DNA of 64,000 nucleotides from Ruegeria intermedia (lineage in GTDB: Bacteria > Pseudomonadota > Alphaproteobacteria > Rhodobacterales > Rhodobacteraceae). Under the pieces are notes generated by a model, which worked only from the letters and a program-made list of their open reading frames with translations, did not search any database and had not been told where the DNA came from. A program made the translations under genes and the position numbers. The DNA is taken from contig NZ_FQVK01000018.1 of assembly GCF_900129345.1 (NCBI RefSeq), positions 18,055 through 82,054 of the forward strand, written 5' to 3'. Positions 26,162 to 34,360 of the stretch are shown here, piece after piece; within the stretch, counting starts at the first letter, position 1, and every line of letters begins with the position of its first letter.

Positions 26162-27133
26162 TTACTGTTGATAGGCCTGCAGCAACGCGGCGCCGTCTTC
26201 GCCGGCCTTGGCCTTCCAGTTTTCAAGCATCTGCGCGCCGATTTCACGCAGGCCAGCCATCAGTTCTTCGGATGGCTGCACCACGGTGATGCCGTTTTCC
26301 TGCAGAACCGCGGTCTGCTTGGCGGTCTCGGCCTGGCTCATCTCCCAGCCGCGAGCCTCGGCGGCGGCGGCGGCCTCCAACACGGCGGCCTGGGTCGCGT
26401 CATCCAGACGGCGGAAGGCGCGCTTGTTCACCACGACGACGTTTTTCGGAATCCAGGCCTGGATGTCGGTGTAGTGGGTCAGGAAGTCCCACGCCTTCGA
26501 GTTCACCCCGGTCGAGGGCGAGGTGATCATCGCTTCGACCCGGCCGGTACTGAAGGCCTGCGGAATGTCCGGCACCTCGACCTGCGTGGGCGCAGCACCC
26601 GCCAGGTTGGCGAATTCTTCCAGCGTGGCGTTGTAGGTGCGGAACTTCAGGCCCGCCAAGTCATCCACGCTGTTGATTTCCTTGGTCGTGTACAGGCCCT
26701 GCGGCGGCCACGGCACGGCGTACAGCACCATCATGCCTTGCCCGTCCAGCAGACCGTTGATCACGTCTTTCTGTGCCGCCCACAGCTTTTGGGCGTCGTC
26801 ATAGTTGGTGGCCAGGAAGGGCAGCGAATCCGCGCCGAAAGCCGGGTTGTCATTGGCCAGCAGCGACAGGAAAAACTCTCCGATCGGCACCTGGCCGCTG
26901 CGCACGGCTTTGCTGATCTCGGGGTGCTTGAACAGAGATCCGGCGGAATGGATCTTGATTTCAAGCGCCCCGTCGGTGGCCGCGGCCACGTCCTTGGCGA
27001 ATTCGTGGATGTTGACGGTGTGGAAAGTGGCATCCGGATAGGGCGTCGGCATGTCCCAGGTCTCGGCCTGCACCTGCATGGCCAACCCGGCCAGCGCGGC
27101 CACCGCGCCACCGGCAATCTGCATCAGTTTCAT
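26162..27133 (-). CDS. dctP: TRAP transporter substrate-binding protein (DctP), putative 5-oxoproline receptor
   Basis: Periplasmic receptor, 323 aa, Sec signal ending near MQVQAE. DctP blocks include HEFAKDVAAATDGALEIKIH, GLKFRTYNA (the Arg in this block forms the carboxylate salt bridge) and QAFSTGRVEAMITSP. It heads a transporter directly joined to pxpABC. TRAP receptors for pyroglutamate are known in Bordetella (DctP6/DctP7), which supports the substrate inference. Confidence 0.93.
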   Translation of the reverse strand: MKLMQIAGGAVAALAGLAMQVQAETWDMPTPYPDATFHTVNIHEFAKDVAAATDGALEIKIHSAGSLFKHPEISKAVRSGQVPIGEFFLSLLANDNPAFGADSLPFLATNYDDAQKLWAAQKDVINGLLDGQGMMVLYAVPWPPQGLYTTKEINSVDDLAGLKFRTYNATLEEFANLAGAAPTQVEVPDIPQAFSTGRVEAMITSPSTGVNSKAWDFLTHYTDIQAWIPKNVVVVNKRAFRRLDDATQAAVLEAAAAAEARGWEMSQAETAKQTAVLQENGITVVQPSEELMAGLREIGAQMLENWKAKAGEDGAALLQAYQQ

Positions 27134-27172
27134 TTTGGCTCTCCCTGCTTGAATACTGGCGCAGAGGCTGAC

Positions 27173-27296
27173 TCAACGTTTGCGATTTGTCAACGTTTTG
27201 TTATTATCCTGTCGGAAACGCTTCCGAATCCGAATCCCAAAGCGTTGAAAACATGCGCCATTCATGCCAAAACGTTGATAATTCCCCAGCGTTTTG
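27173..27296. promoter_or_regulatory. Cluster of five AACGTT/AGCGTT sites in the dctP / marR-like divergent region
   Basis: Related sites: TCAACGTTTGCG (27173), TCAACGTTTTG (27190), AAAGCGTTGA (27239), CAAAACGTTGA (27268) and CAGCGTTTTG (27287). Sites at 27190 and 27268 are exact inverted copies over 11 nt. They cover the spacer between dctP (start 27133) and the regulator and run slightly into the regulator frame, as expected for an autoregulated MarR-type control region. Confidence 0.6.
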
Positions 27297-27837
27297 CAGA
27301 TCAAAAGGCCCGAAAATATCCGATTCTCAGCCCGACAACCGCCGCATCGTATCATCCCGCCACCTGGCCGAGGGCGAGGGCTGGGAATTGTCCGAGCTCG
27401 AATTCGGCCTGATCATCGTCTACAATGCCTTTTCCCGCTGGATGACGCGCTGCATGGCGGCGGCCGGGCAGGCCGACCTCAGCCCGCTTGACATTCTGAT
27501 CCTGCACAACGTCAACCACCGCGGCCGCGACAAGCGCCTGACCGACATCTGCTTTCTTCTCAACATCGAGGACAGCCACACCGTGAATTATGCCCTGCGC
27601 AAACTGCTCAAGGCCGGGCTGCTGACGTCGGAAAAACGCGGCAAGGAAGTATTCTACCGCACCTCGCCCGAGGGCGTGGCCCTGTGCGACGCCTATCGCA
27701 AGGTGCGCCAGCAATGTCTGCTGGAAGGCCTGCCCGCCACCGACCTGTCCGGCGACGATCTGCGCGAGCTGGCCCGCAACCTGCGCGCGCTGTCCGGCCA
27801 CTACGATCAGGCGAGCCGCGCCGCGGCCTCGCTCTGA
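27253..27837 (+). CDS. MarR-like winged-helix transcriptional regulator
   Basis: About 194 aa. The winged-helix part spans SPLDILILHNVNHRGRDKRLTDIC, NIEDSHTVNYALRKLLKAGLL (recognition helix) and the wing SEKRGKEVFYRTSPEG. The family usually begins just before IVSSRHLAEG, but no ATG/GTG/TTG is available there, so ATG at 27253 is used with low certainty; TTG at 27187 is possible. Divergent from the TRAP-pxp operon, which it probably controls, perhaps with 5-oxoproline as ligand. Confidence 0.82.
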   Translation: MRHSCQNVDNSPAFCRSKGPKISDSQPDNRRIVSSRHLAEGEGWELSELEFGLIIVYNAFSRWMTRCMAAAGQADLSPLDILILHNVNHRGRDKRLTDICFLLNIEDSHTVNYALRKLLKAGLLTSEKRGKEVFYRTSPEGVALCDAYRKVRQQCLLEGLPATDLSGDDLRELARNLRALSGHYDQASRAAASL

Positions 27838-27846
27838 CGGTCCGCC

Positions 27847-29580
27847 CTATTCCGCCGCTTGCACCCGGTTCGGTTTGGTCAGTGTTTTCCACGCGTCGTA
27901 CTGCGACAGGAACACCTGCCCGTTCAGCTCGTCGAGGAAGTGGGACTGTTTGAGCCGGTCCATGACCGGGCCCTTGACCTCGCTCAGATGCAGCCCGACG
28001 CCCATATCGCGCAGGCGGTGATTGATCGCCTCGAGGCTTTCGAGCGCCGAGAAGTCGACCTCGTTCACCGCCGAGAACATCAGCACCACGTTGCGGATCT
28101 TGCAGCCCTCGGTCACGCGCGACTGGATCAGATCCTCGAGGAAGCGGGCGTTCACGAAGTACAGGCTTTCATCCACCCGCAGCGTGACCAGCGTGGGGTC
28201 GGTTTCAACCTTGTGGCGCAGGATGTTGCGGAAATGCTGGGTGCCCGGCACCAGTCCCACCTCGGCCACATGCGGGCGCGAAGTCTTGTACAGATGCAGC
28301 AGGATCGAGAGCGCCACACCGCTGGCCACGCCGGTCTCGACCCCGGCCAGCAGGGTCAGCAGAATGGTGGCGGCGACGGCGGCAAAATCGGCCCGCGAAT
28401 AGCCCCAGGTCTTTTTCAGGATCGACAGGTCCACCAGGCTGAGCACCGCCACGATGATCGTCGCGGCCAGCGTCGCCTTGGGCAGGAAATAGACCAGCGG
28501 GGTCAGGAACAGCGCGGCAATCGCCAGCCCGCCGGCGGTATAGATGCCGGCCGCCGGGGTCTCGGCGCCCGCGTCGAAGTTGACGACCGAGCGCGAGAAG
28601 CCGCCGGTGACCGGAAAGCCCCCGGTGAACGCGGCGCCCAGATTGGCCGCGCCCAGGCCGATCAGTTCCTGATCGGGATCGACGCGCTGACGTTTCTTGG
28701 CCGCCAGCGTCTGCGCGACCGAGATGCTTTCGACGAAGCCGATGATCGAGATCAGGATGGCGGGCACCAGCAGCGCGCCGACCAGGTCCGAGGACAGCCC
28801 CGGCAGGGTCAGCGGCGGCAGGCTTTGGGGCACCTCGCCCACGATCTTGACGCCGCGCGCGTCCAGCCCGAAGGCCCAGACCGACAGGGTGGTCACCACC
28901 ACCGCCGCCACCGGCCCGGCCTTGGTCAGCACATCCGCCAGCAGCGGTGGCACGCCCATGCGCCGCAGCGCGGGTTTGAGGTTTTTGCGCACCCAGAACA
29001 GGAACGCCGTGGCCAACACGCCGATGATCAGCGTGATCCAGTTGGTCTGGCCGAGATTCTCGACAATCGAACCCAACATTTGCGGCAAGGTGTGCCCATG
29101 CGCGCTGACCCCCAGGATGTGTTTCAGCTGGCTGGTGGCGATCAGGATGCCCGAGGCGGTGATGAAGCCCGCGATCACCGGATGAGACAGGAAGTTGGCC
29201 AGAAAGCCCAGCCGGAACACGCCCAGCAACATCAGGAATCCGCCCGACAGAAAGGCCAGCGTCAGCGCCGCCACCGCATATCCGGCGGTGCCCTGTTCGG
29301 CCACCTGCCCCACGGCACTTGCCGTCAGCAGCGACACCACCGCCACCGGCCCCACCGCCAGCGCCCGGCTGGTTCCGAAGACCGCATAGAGTATGATCGG
29401 CACGATCGAGGCATAGATCCCCGCCTCGGGCGGCAGCCCCGCCAGCAGCGCATAGGCCAGCGATTGCGGGATCAGCATGATCGTCACGATCACCGCCGCA
29501 ATCATGTCATTGGACAGCGCCGCCCGGTCGTACCGGCGGCCCCAGTCAAGAATGGGAAGGTAGCGATAAAGGCTCTGCAT
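27847..29580 (-). CDS. SulP (SLC26) family anion permease with STAS domain
   Basis: 577 aa: about 11-12 membrane segments with the SulP signature VTIMLIPQSLAYALLAGLPPEAGIYAS at the N-terminus and a C-terminal STAS domain (about residues 450-560, VDESLYFVNARFLEDL...VDFSALESLEAI). As last gene of a sulfide-oxidation operon it probably moves sulfate, sulfite or bicarbonate; export of the oxidised product is an inference. Separated from the upstream SQR gene by 132 nt containing a 10-bp hairpin. Confidence 0.9.
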   Translation of the reverse strand: MQSLYRYLPILDWGRRYDRAALSNDMIAAVIVTIMLIPQSLAYALLAGLPPEAGIYASIVPIILYAVFGTSRALAVGPVAVVSLLTASAVGQVAEQGTAGYAVAALTLAFLSGGFLMLLGVFRLGFLANFLSHPVIAGFITASGILIATSQLKHILGVSAHGHTLPQMLGSIVENLGQTNWITLIIGVLATAFLFWVRKNLKPALRRMGVPPLLADVLTKAGPVAAVVVTTLSVWAFGLDARGVKIVGEVPQSLPPLTLPGLSSDLVGALLVPAILISIIGFVESISVAQTLAAKKRQRVDPDQELIGLGAANLGAAFTGGFPVTGGFSRSVVNFDAGAETPAAGIYTAGGLAIAALFLTPLVYFLPKATLAATIIVAVLSLVDLSILKKTWGYSRADFAAVAATILLTLLAGVETGVASGVALSILLHLYKTSRPHVAEVGLVPGTQHFRNILRHKVETDPTLVTLRVDESLYFVNARFLEDLIQSRVTEGCKIRNVVLMFSAVNEVDFSALESLEAINHRLRDMGVGLHLSEVKGPVMDRLKQSHFLDELNGQVFLSQYDAWKTLTKPNRVQAAE

Positions 29581-29603
29581 GGGGTCTCGTCCTGGAAAGG
29601 CGA

Positions 29604-29629
29604 CGGTCAGAGCGAGGAGGCTCTGACCG
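29604..29629 (-). terminator. Hairpin between the DUF442-SQR gene and sulP
   Basis: Perfect 10-bp arms CGGTCAGAGC / GCTCTGACCG with loop GAGGAG, in the 132-nt spacer. No T-run on the minus strand. It may attenuate or process the message before the SulP gene. Confidence 0.55.
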
Positions 29630-29712
29630 CCAGGTCATGGCCTGATAACCGCAGCGTCAGGCCAGAACTTGCGCCGGTTTCACCGGCGTCGGTTTCGAGG
29701 GGGTCAGGTTGT

Positions 29713-31395
29713 TTATTCGGCCGCCACCTTCAGCGGCTCGGGCTTGGCCATCCATTCCTTGCCCTTCAGCATCGCCGACCAGTAGATCGGCGGCAGCAGC
29801 TTTTCCTTCAGGAACCAGGCCGCGCGGCTGGGCCTGGTCCCGTCGATCAGGAATTTCGGGAAGCTGGGCTTCATCACCCCGCCATAGCCGAACTCGGCCA
29901 GAACGATCTTGCCGCGTTCCACCGTCAGCGGGCACGAGCCGTAACCGTCATAGGCCGCCACCGGGGCGCGGCCCTCGATATCGGCCACGATGTTGTCGGC
30001 CACCACCGGCGCCTGCTTGCGCGCGGCGGCCGCGGTTTTCGCGTTCGGCGCGTTCATCACGTCGCCCAGCGACCAGATGTTGTCAAAGCTCTTGTGCCGC
30101 AGCGTCGCCTGATCCACATCGACCCAGCCCGCCGCATCCGCCAGCGGCGACACCCGGATGAAGTCCGGTGCCACCTGCGGCGGGCAGACATGCATCATGT
30201 CGAACTCGACAGTCACCTGCTCGGGCTCGGCATCGGGCTTGGCCACCTTGAACGTGGCGGTCTTCGCCGCCCCGTCCACCGCCACAAGATTGTGGAAGAA
30301 GTTCAGCGTGGCGTCGTATTTCCTGACATACTCCATCAGCGCCGGGACATAGTCCTTGACCCCGAACAGCACCCCGCCCGCGTTCATGAACTGGATGTCG
30401 ATATCCTTCAGAACCCCGCGCCGGACCCACGCGTCACCCGACAGATACATCGCCTTCTGCGGCGCGCCGGCACATTTGATCGGCATCGGCGGCTGCGTGA
30501 ACAGCGCCCGGCCCGCCTTCAGCCCCTCGACCAACTGCCAAGTGTAGGGCGCCAGGTCATAGCGATAGTTCGAAGTCACCCCGTTGCGGCCCAGCGTTTC
30601 CTCCAGCCCCTCGACCGCGCTCCAGTCCAGCTTGAGCCCCGGAGACACTACCAGACGGTCGTATTTGACCACCCGGCAACCATCCAGAATGACGGCGTTG
30701 TTCTGCGGCTCGAACGCGGCCACGGCGGCCTTGATCCACTTGACCCCGCGCGGGATCAGCGACCCCATCGTCTTGGCCGTCTGTTCGGGCGTGAACACGC
30801 CGCCGCCCACAAGGGTCCAGCCGGGTTGATAATAGTGCACGTCCGACGGATCGATGATGGCGATCGACAGGTCGGACTTGCGCGCATGCAGGCTGGCGGC
30901 GGTGGCGATGCCCCCGGCCCCGCCGCCCACGATCACCACGTCAAAGGACGCATCGCCGGTATCGGTCGGGGTCTTGCCACCATTGGCGATGCGGCGGGCG
31001 ACGCCGCTCATGTCATACCCGGCGGCCTTGGTCGCGGCCAGGATCTCGGGCACGGGCCGACCCTGCGCGGCCTCGTGCAGCGACCACAGCGTGGCCGAGC
31101 GCGTGCCCGTCCGGCAATAGGCCAGGATCGGACCGGGCAGTTCGGTCAGGGCCTGTCCGAAGGCGCGGGCATCTTCGTCGCGGACCAGGCCGGATTGGAC
31201 CGGAACATAGCGCGACTCGATACCCAGTCTTTCTGCGGCGGCCTCGATTTCCTCGAATGTGGGCTGGTCAGCCCCTTCACCGTCGGGCCGGTTGCAGATG
31301 ATGGCCCGGATCCCCGCCGCCTTGATGGCGGCAAGGTCGTCCGGTGTGATCTGCGGCGACACCGACAACTGATCTGAGATTTTCCTGATTTCCAT
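29713..31395 (-). CDS. DUF442 (protein phosphatase/BLH-type) - sulfide:quinone oxidoreductase fusion
   Basis: 560 aa, two domains. Residues 1-130 are a DUF442/beta-lactamase-hydrolase-like domain with the phosphatase-type loop YCRTGTRS. Residues about 150-560 are an FAD oxidoreductase (VVIVGGGAGGIATAASLHAR) of the sulfide:quinone oxidoreductase type that passes sulfide electrons to quinone and forms persulfide. Candidate redox cysteines sit in PIKCAGAPQK and GYGSCPL; IWSLGDVMNAP is the usual second FAD-contact block. The membrane-facing C-terminus (AAWFLKEKLLPPIYWSAMLKG) matches type II SQR. Transcribed with persulfide dioxygenase. Confidence 0.9.
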   Translation of the reverse strand: MEIRKISDQLSVSPQITPDDLAAIKAAGIRAIICNRPDGEGADQPTFEEIEAAAERLGIESRYVPVQSGLVRDEDARAFGQALTELPGPILAYCRTGTRSATLWSLHEAAQGRPVPEILAATKAAGYDMSGVARRIANGGKTPTDTGDASFDVVIVGGGAGGIATAASLHARKSDLSIAIIDPSDVHYYQPGWTLVGGGVFTPEQTAKTMGSLIPRGVKWIKAAVAAFEPQNNAVILDGCRVVKYDRLVVSPGLKLDWSAVEGLEETLGRNGVTSNYRYDLAPYTWQLVEGLKAGRALFTQPPMPIKCAGAPQKAMYLSGDAWVRRGVLKDIDIQFMNAGGVLFGVKDYVPALMEYVRKYDATLNFFHNLVAVDGAAKTATFKVAKPDAEPEQVTVEFDMMHVCPPQVAPDFIRVSPLADAAGWVDVDQATLRHKSFDNIWSLGDVMNAPNAKTAAAARKQAPVVADNIVADIEGRAPVAAYDGYGSCPLTVERGKIVLAEFGYGGVMKPSFPKFLIDGTRPSRAAWFLKEKLLPPIYWSAMLKGKEWMAKPEPLKVAAE

Positions 31396-31410
31396 CGTCG
31401 CCTCCCGCGA

Positions 31411-32358
31411 TCAGAGCTTGTTCACCGGAACCTTCAACATCTGGTTGCCGTCCTGGTCGGTCGGGATGTCGCCCGCCCGGATGTTGACCTGGATCGACGG
31501 GATGATCAGCGTCGGCATCGCCAGCGTCGCGTCACGCTCGGTGCGCATCTTGATGAACTCGTCCCGCGTCTTGCCGCCGCCCACATGGATGTTGTGCGCC
31601 TTCTCCTCGGCCACCGTGGTTTCCCAGCGGATGTCCCGCCCGTTCGGGCCATAGTCGTGGCACATGAACAGCCGCGTCTCGTCCGGCAGGCTCAGCACCT
31701 TCTGGATCGAGTCATACAGAGTGCCCGCATCCCCGCCCGGAAAATCGGCCCGGGCCGAGCCGCCATCGGGCATGAACAGCGTATCCCCCACAAAGGCCGC
31801 ATCACCCACCACATGCACCATGCAGGCCGGCGTATGGCCCGGCGTGTGCATGGCAAAGGCGGTCATGTTGCCGATCTTGTAGGTCATGCCGTCGGTGAAC
31901 AGCGCATCGAACTGGCTGCCGTCGCGCTGGAACTCGGTGCCTTCGTTGAAGATCTTGCCAAAGACCTCCTGCACGATCTTGATGTTCTCGCCGATGCCGA
32001 TCTTGCCGCCCAGCTTCTGCTGGATGTAGGGCGCCGCCGACAGGTGGTCGGCATGGGCATGCGTCTCGATGATCCATTCCAGCTTCAGCCCCTGCCTTTC
32101 GATCTCGGCGATCAGCAGATCTGCATGCTCGAAGGTGATCCGGCCGGCGGCATAGTCGATGTCCATCACGCTGTCGATGATTGCGCAGGCGTTCGACGTG
32201 GGGTCCTTGACGATATAGCTGATCGTCGCCGTCGCCTCGTCATAGAACCCCTGAACCTCGGGCTTGACGCTCAGATCGACCGGATAGTCGGAAATCGGTG
32301 TCGCGATCGCATCCGCCATCCGCTGGTTGTGGGTGTCGATTGAATTCTGATCGTTCAT
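31411..32358 (-). CDS. MBL-fold persulfide dioxygenase (ETHE1/Blh-like)
   Basis: Non-haem iron dioxygenase that oxidises glutathione persulfide to sulfite. 315 aa. Metal ligands: ETHAHADHLSAA (HxHxDH), HTPGHTPACM, GDTLF and MCHDYG. ATG 32358 has AGGAG 8 nt upstream; the frame's upstream extension is inside the YeeE gene. Its neighbour SQR would supply the persulfide, so the pair turns sulfide into sulfite. Confidence 0.93.
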   Translation of the reverse strand: MNDQNSIDTHNQRMADAIATPISDYPVDLSVKPEVQGFYDEATATISYIVKDPTSNACAIIDSVMDIDYAAGRITFEHADLLIAEIERQGLKLEWIIETHAHADHLSAAPYIQQKLGGKIGIGENIKIVQEVFGKIFNEGTEFQRDGSQFDALFTDGMTYKIGNMTAFAMHTPGHTPACMVHVVGDAAFVGDTLFMPDGGSARADFPGGDAGTLYDSIQKVLSLPDETRLFMCHDYGPNGRDIRWETTVAEEKAHNIHVGGGKTRDEFIKMRTERDATLAMPTLIIPSIQVNIRAGDIPTDQDGNQMLKVPVNKL

Positions 32359-32380
32359 GATTTTGTCTCCTCTTGGGCGC

Positions 32381-32818
32381 TCAGGCCTTGGCCGAGCGCG
32401 AATACAACGGTTTGTCCTGCAGGATCCGGGCCAGGGCCAGGCCCACGGCGACGGCGCCCAGGAACAGCACCACCTCCCACCGTCCGGCACCCAGGGCCGG
32501 AATGGCCGCGCCGGGGCAGAACCCGGCGATGCCCCATCCGATGCCGAACAGAGCCGATCCGCCGATCAGCTTGCCGTCGATGACGGTCGAGGTCGGAATC
32601 TGGAACCGCGCGGCAAACAGGGGCGCCTTCCGACGCCAGACCAGTCGGTAGCCGATGAAGGTCACCACAAGCGCACCGCCCATCACGAAGGCCAGGCTGG
32701 GATCCCAGGTGCCGGCAATGTCAAAGAAGTTCAGGACCTTGGCCGGGTTCATCATGCCCGAGATGGCAATCCCCACGCCGAAGACGAGGCCGGTCAGGAA
32801 GGTATGGAACAGTTTCAT
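32381..32818 (-). CDS. YeeE/YedE family membrane protein (DUF6691 half)
   Basis: 145 aa, four hydrophobic segments, with GWGIAGFCPGAAIPAL (a G-x-CPG sulfur-handling motif) and the start block SGMMNPAKVLNFFDIAG typical of the second half of split YeeE/YedE thiosulfate or sulfur-compound transporters. Starts 4 nt after the other half. Confidence 0.92.
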   Translation of the reverse strand: MKLFHTFLTGLVFGVGIAISGMMNPAKVLNFFDIAGTWDPSLAFVMGGALVVTFIGYRLVWRRKAPLFAARFQIPTSTVIDGKLIGGSALFGIGWGIAGFCPGAAIPALGAGRWEVVLFLGAVAVGLALARILQDKPLYSRSAKA

Positions 32819-32822
32819 CGGC

Positions 32823-33254
32823 TTACCCTCCGATCACATGGCGGATGACGAAGACGGTAATGGCGGCGGTTGCCATGAAGGTCGGGACCGCCACCAGCGA
32901 CCGCACCGACAGGCGCGACAGGCCGCAAACACCGTGGCCCGACGTGCACCCGGACCCGAGGCTGGCCCCAAGCCCGACGATGACACCGCCGACGGCAATC
33001 ATCAGCGGGCTGACCGGAACGTCGATCGCCGGCATCGTACCGGTGACCGCGAAGATCAGCGCCGGCGCCACGACCATGCCCGCCACCAGAGCCAGACGCC
33101 ATGAGATTTCCGAGGCATTCTCGGGGAAAACCAGCCCCGACATGATCCCGGTCGCTCCCATGATGCGGCCCAGCCCCAGCATCAGCAGAACCGCCCCCAG
33201 GCCGATCAGCAAACCGCCCCCGAAAGAAGCGAAAGGTGTGAAAACAGTCTCCAT
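32823..33254 (-). CDS. YeeE/YedE family membrane protein
   Basis: 143 aa, four hydrophobic segments, with GASLGSGCTSGHGVCGLSR, the hallmark first-half motif with two cysteines. YeeE-type proteins take up thiosulfate or related sulfur compounds in E. coli; the two split halves here likely form one channel. ATG 33254 follows the DUF2892 stop by 1 nt. Confidence 0.92.
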   Translation of the reverse strand: METVFTPFASFGGGLLIGLGAVLLMLGLGRIMGATGIMSGLVFPENASEISWRLALVAGMVVAPALIFAVTGTMPAIDVPVSPLMIAVGGVIVGLGASLGSGCTSGHGVCGLSRLSVRSLVAVPTFMATAAITVFVIRHVIGG

Positions 33255-33255
33255 G

Positions 33256-33471
33256 TCAGGTCCTCTTGCAGGTTTTGATGCCCAAGACACCATAAAGCGG
33301 GCAGATCCGCAGCGCCGAAGTGACCAGCATCACCACGCCGACGATCACGGCGCCCCATTTCCCGAGCCCACCGTCGAAAAACGGCAATTCGCTGGCAAAT
33401 GCCAAGTACAACAGAACCAGTCCCAGCGCGGCGCGCAGGATGCGGTCCAAAGTTCCCACATTTGTGGTCAT
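33256..33471 (-). CDS. DUF2892 (YgaP-like) small membrane protein
   Basis: 71 aa with two hydrophobic helices and the C-terminal RICPLYGVLGIKTCKRT, matching the membrane part of YgaP without its rhodanese domain. ATG 33471 has GGAGG 5 nt upstream. First gene of the sulfide operon; the operator at 33483 sits right before its ribosome site. Confidence 0.9.
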   Translation of the reverse strand: MTTNVGTLDRILRAALGLVLLYLAFASELPFFDGGLGKWGAVIVGVVMLVTSALRICPLYGVLGIKTCKRT

Positions 33472-33482
33472 GATGCCCTCCA

Positions 33483-33500
33483 CATTCCAAGTCTGGAATG
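33483..33500. promoter_or_regulatory. SqrR/BigR-type operator of the sulfide operon
   Basis: CATTCCA-AGTC-TGGAATG, a perfect 7-bp dyad that fits ATTC-N8-GAAT, the motif reported for the persulfide-sensing ArsR-family repressor SqrR of Rhodobacter. It lies 12 nt upstream of the DUF2892 start and just downstream of a TATATG that could be a -10 box, so a bound repressor would cover the start site. No ArsR gene is in the window. Confidence 0.72.
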
Positions 33501-33529
33501 ACATATAGGGCCGGTTCCCGGGCTCTTCA

Positions 33530-33542
33530 GTGACAATGTCAC
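33530..33542. promoter_or_regulatory. GTGACA-A-TGTCAC dyad, candidate Crp-family site
   Basis: Perfect 6-bp arms around one base, 30 nt upstream of the SqrR-type box and between the Crp-like gene stop (33569) and DUF2892. Its half-sites resemble Crp/Fnr half-sites (GTGA...TCAC), but spacing is 5 instead of the usual 6. It could be the target of the adjacent Crp-like regulator. Confidence 0.5.
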
Positions 33543-33568
33543 GAAAGCCAAAGGATTTCAGGATAAAA

Positions 33569-34234
33569 TCAGCCGCTTTGCGCCAGCGCCTGCAAGGCCG
33601 CCTTGTCGGCAAGAGTGACCCGCCCGCGCGACTGGGTGATCAACTCGCGCTTCTGAAAATCGTTCAGGACGCGCGAGATCACTTCACGGGCGGTGCCAAG
33701 TTCGTCGGCCAGTTGCTGGTGGGTCACCTGTATCTCGGACGCCGCGCCCGCCAGCGCCAGCAACCGTTTCGCCAACCGCACATCGATGCGTCCGAAGGCG
33801 ACATCGTCGACCACCCGCAAAAGATCGATCAACCGGCGCGAATAGGCCTCGAAGACAAAGCCGCGGAACGCGTCTTCTTCGGCCGCCAGCCGATCGAACT
33901 CGGCCTTCGGCAGAACAACGGCCGTGACGTCCGTTTCCGCGATCCCCTGGGCATTGTATGCCTCCTCGGCCAGCATGCAGGCAGTGGTCAGAACGCAGCT
34001 GTCGCCGGCCTCGACCCGATACAGAACGATCTCGCGCCCCGCACCCGACCGCTGGGATACCCGAATTCGCCCGTCGTACAGGAACAGCAGGCTTTCGGGC
34101 ACGTTGTCCGGGCCAAACACCTGCGCACCCTTCGGAAACCGCACCATGCGCGCCGCCTTGCGCAGCCGGTCGCGGACCCGGTCCGGCAAGCGGCGGGTTC
34201 CATTGAACCGGTCGGTCCAGTCCGGCTGCCTCAT
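33569..34234 (-). CDS. Crp/Fnr-family regulator, candidate thiol/persulfide sensor
   Basis: 221 aa: cyclic-nucleotide-binding-like domain (about 20-130) and C-terminal Crp helix-turn-helix (VTHQQLADELGTAREVISRVL). There is no N-terminal Fe-S cysteine cluster, so it is not an Fnr-type oxygen sensor. It has GDSCVLTTACML, a Cys80-x5-Cys86 pair in the sensor core that could form a sulfur bridge. It lies directly upstream of and on the same strand as the sulfide operon, and on this basis is inferred to regulate it. Confidence 0.88.
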   Translation of the reverse strand: MRQPDWTDRFNGTRRLPDRVRDRLRKAARMVRFPKGAQVFGPDNVPESLLFLYDGRIRVSQRSGAGREIVLYRVEAGDSCVLTTACMLAEEAYNAQGIAETDVTAVVLPKAEFDRLAAEEDAFRGFVFEAYSRRLIDLLRVVDDVAFGRIDVRLAKRLLALAGAASEIQVTHQQLADELGTAREVISRVLNDFQKRELITQSRGRVTLADKAALQALAQSG

Positions 34235-34360
34235 GTCGGCGTTCGCATTATCAGACCGATGCTCCTATCCATCGCCAGGCCCCACCAGCCACAATGTTGC
34301 TGCCCCAACTTGGGGGCCGCATCCGCGAAGGTCAAGCAATCGCCGCCGGGGGCGCTGCGC

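Noticed and set aside
27859..31377. A 1172-codon open frame on the + strand
   Set aside because: It lies antisense to the well-supported SulP and DUF442-SQR genes, has the Arg/His/Gln/Gly-rich composition of GC-rich shadow frames, and shows no family motif.
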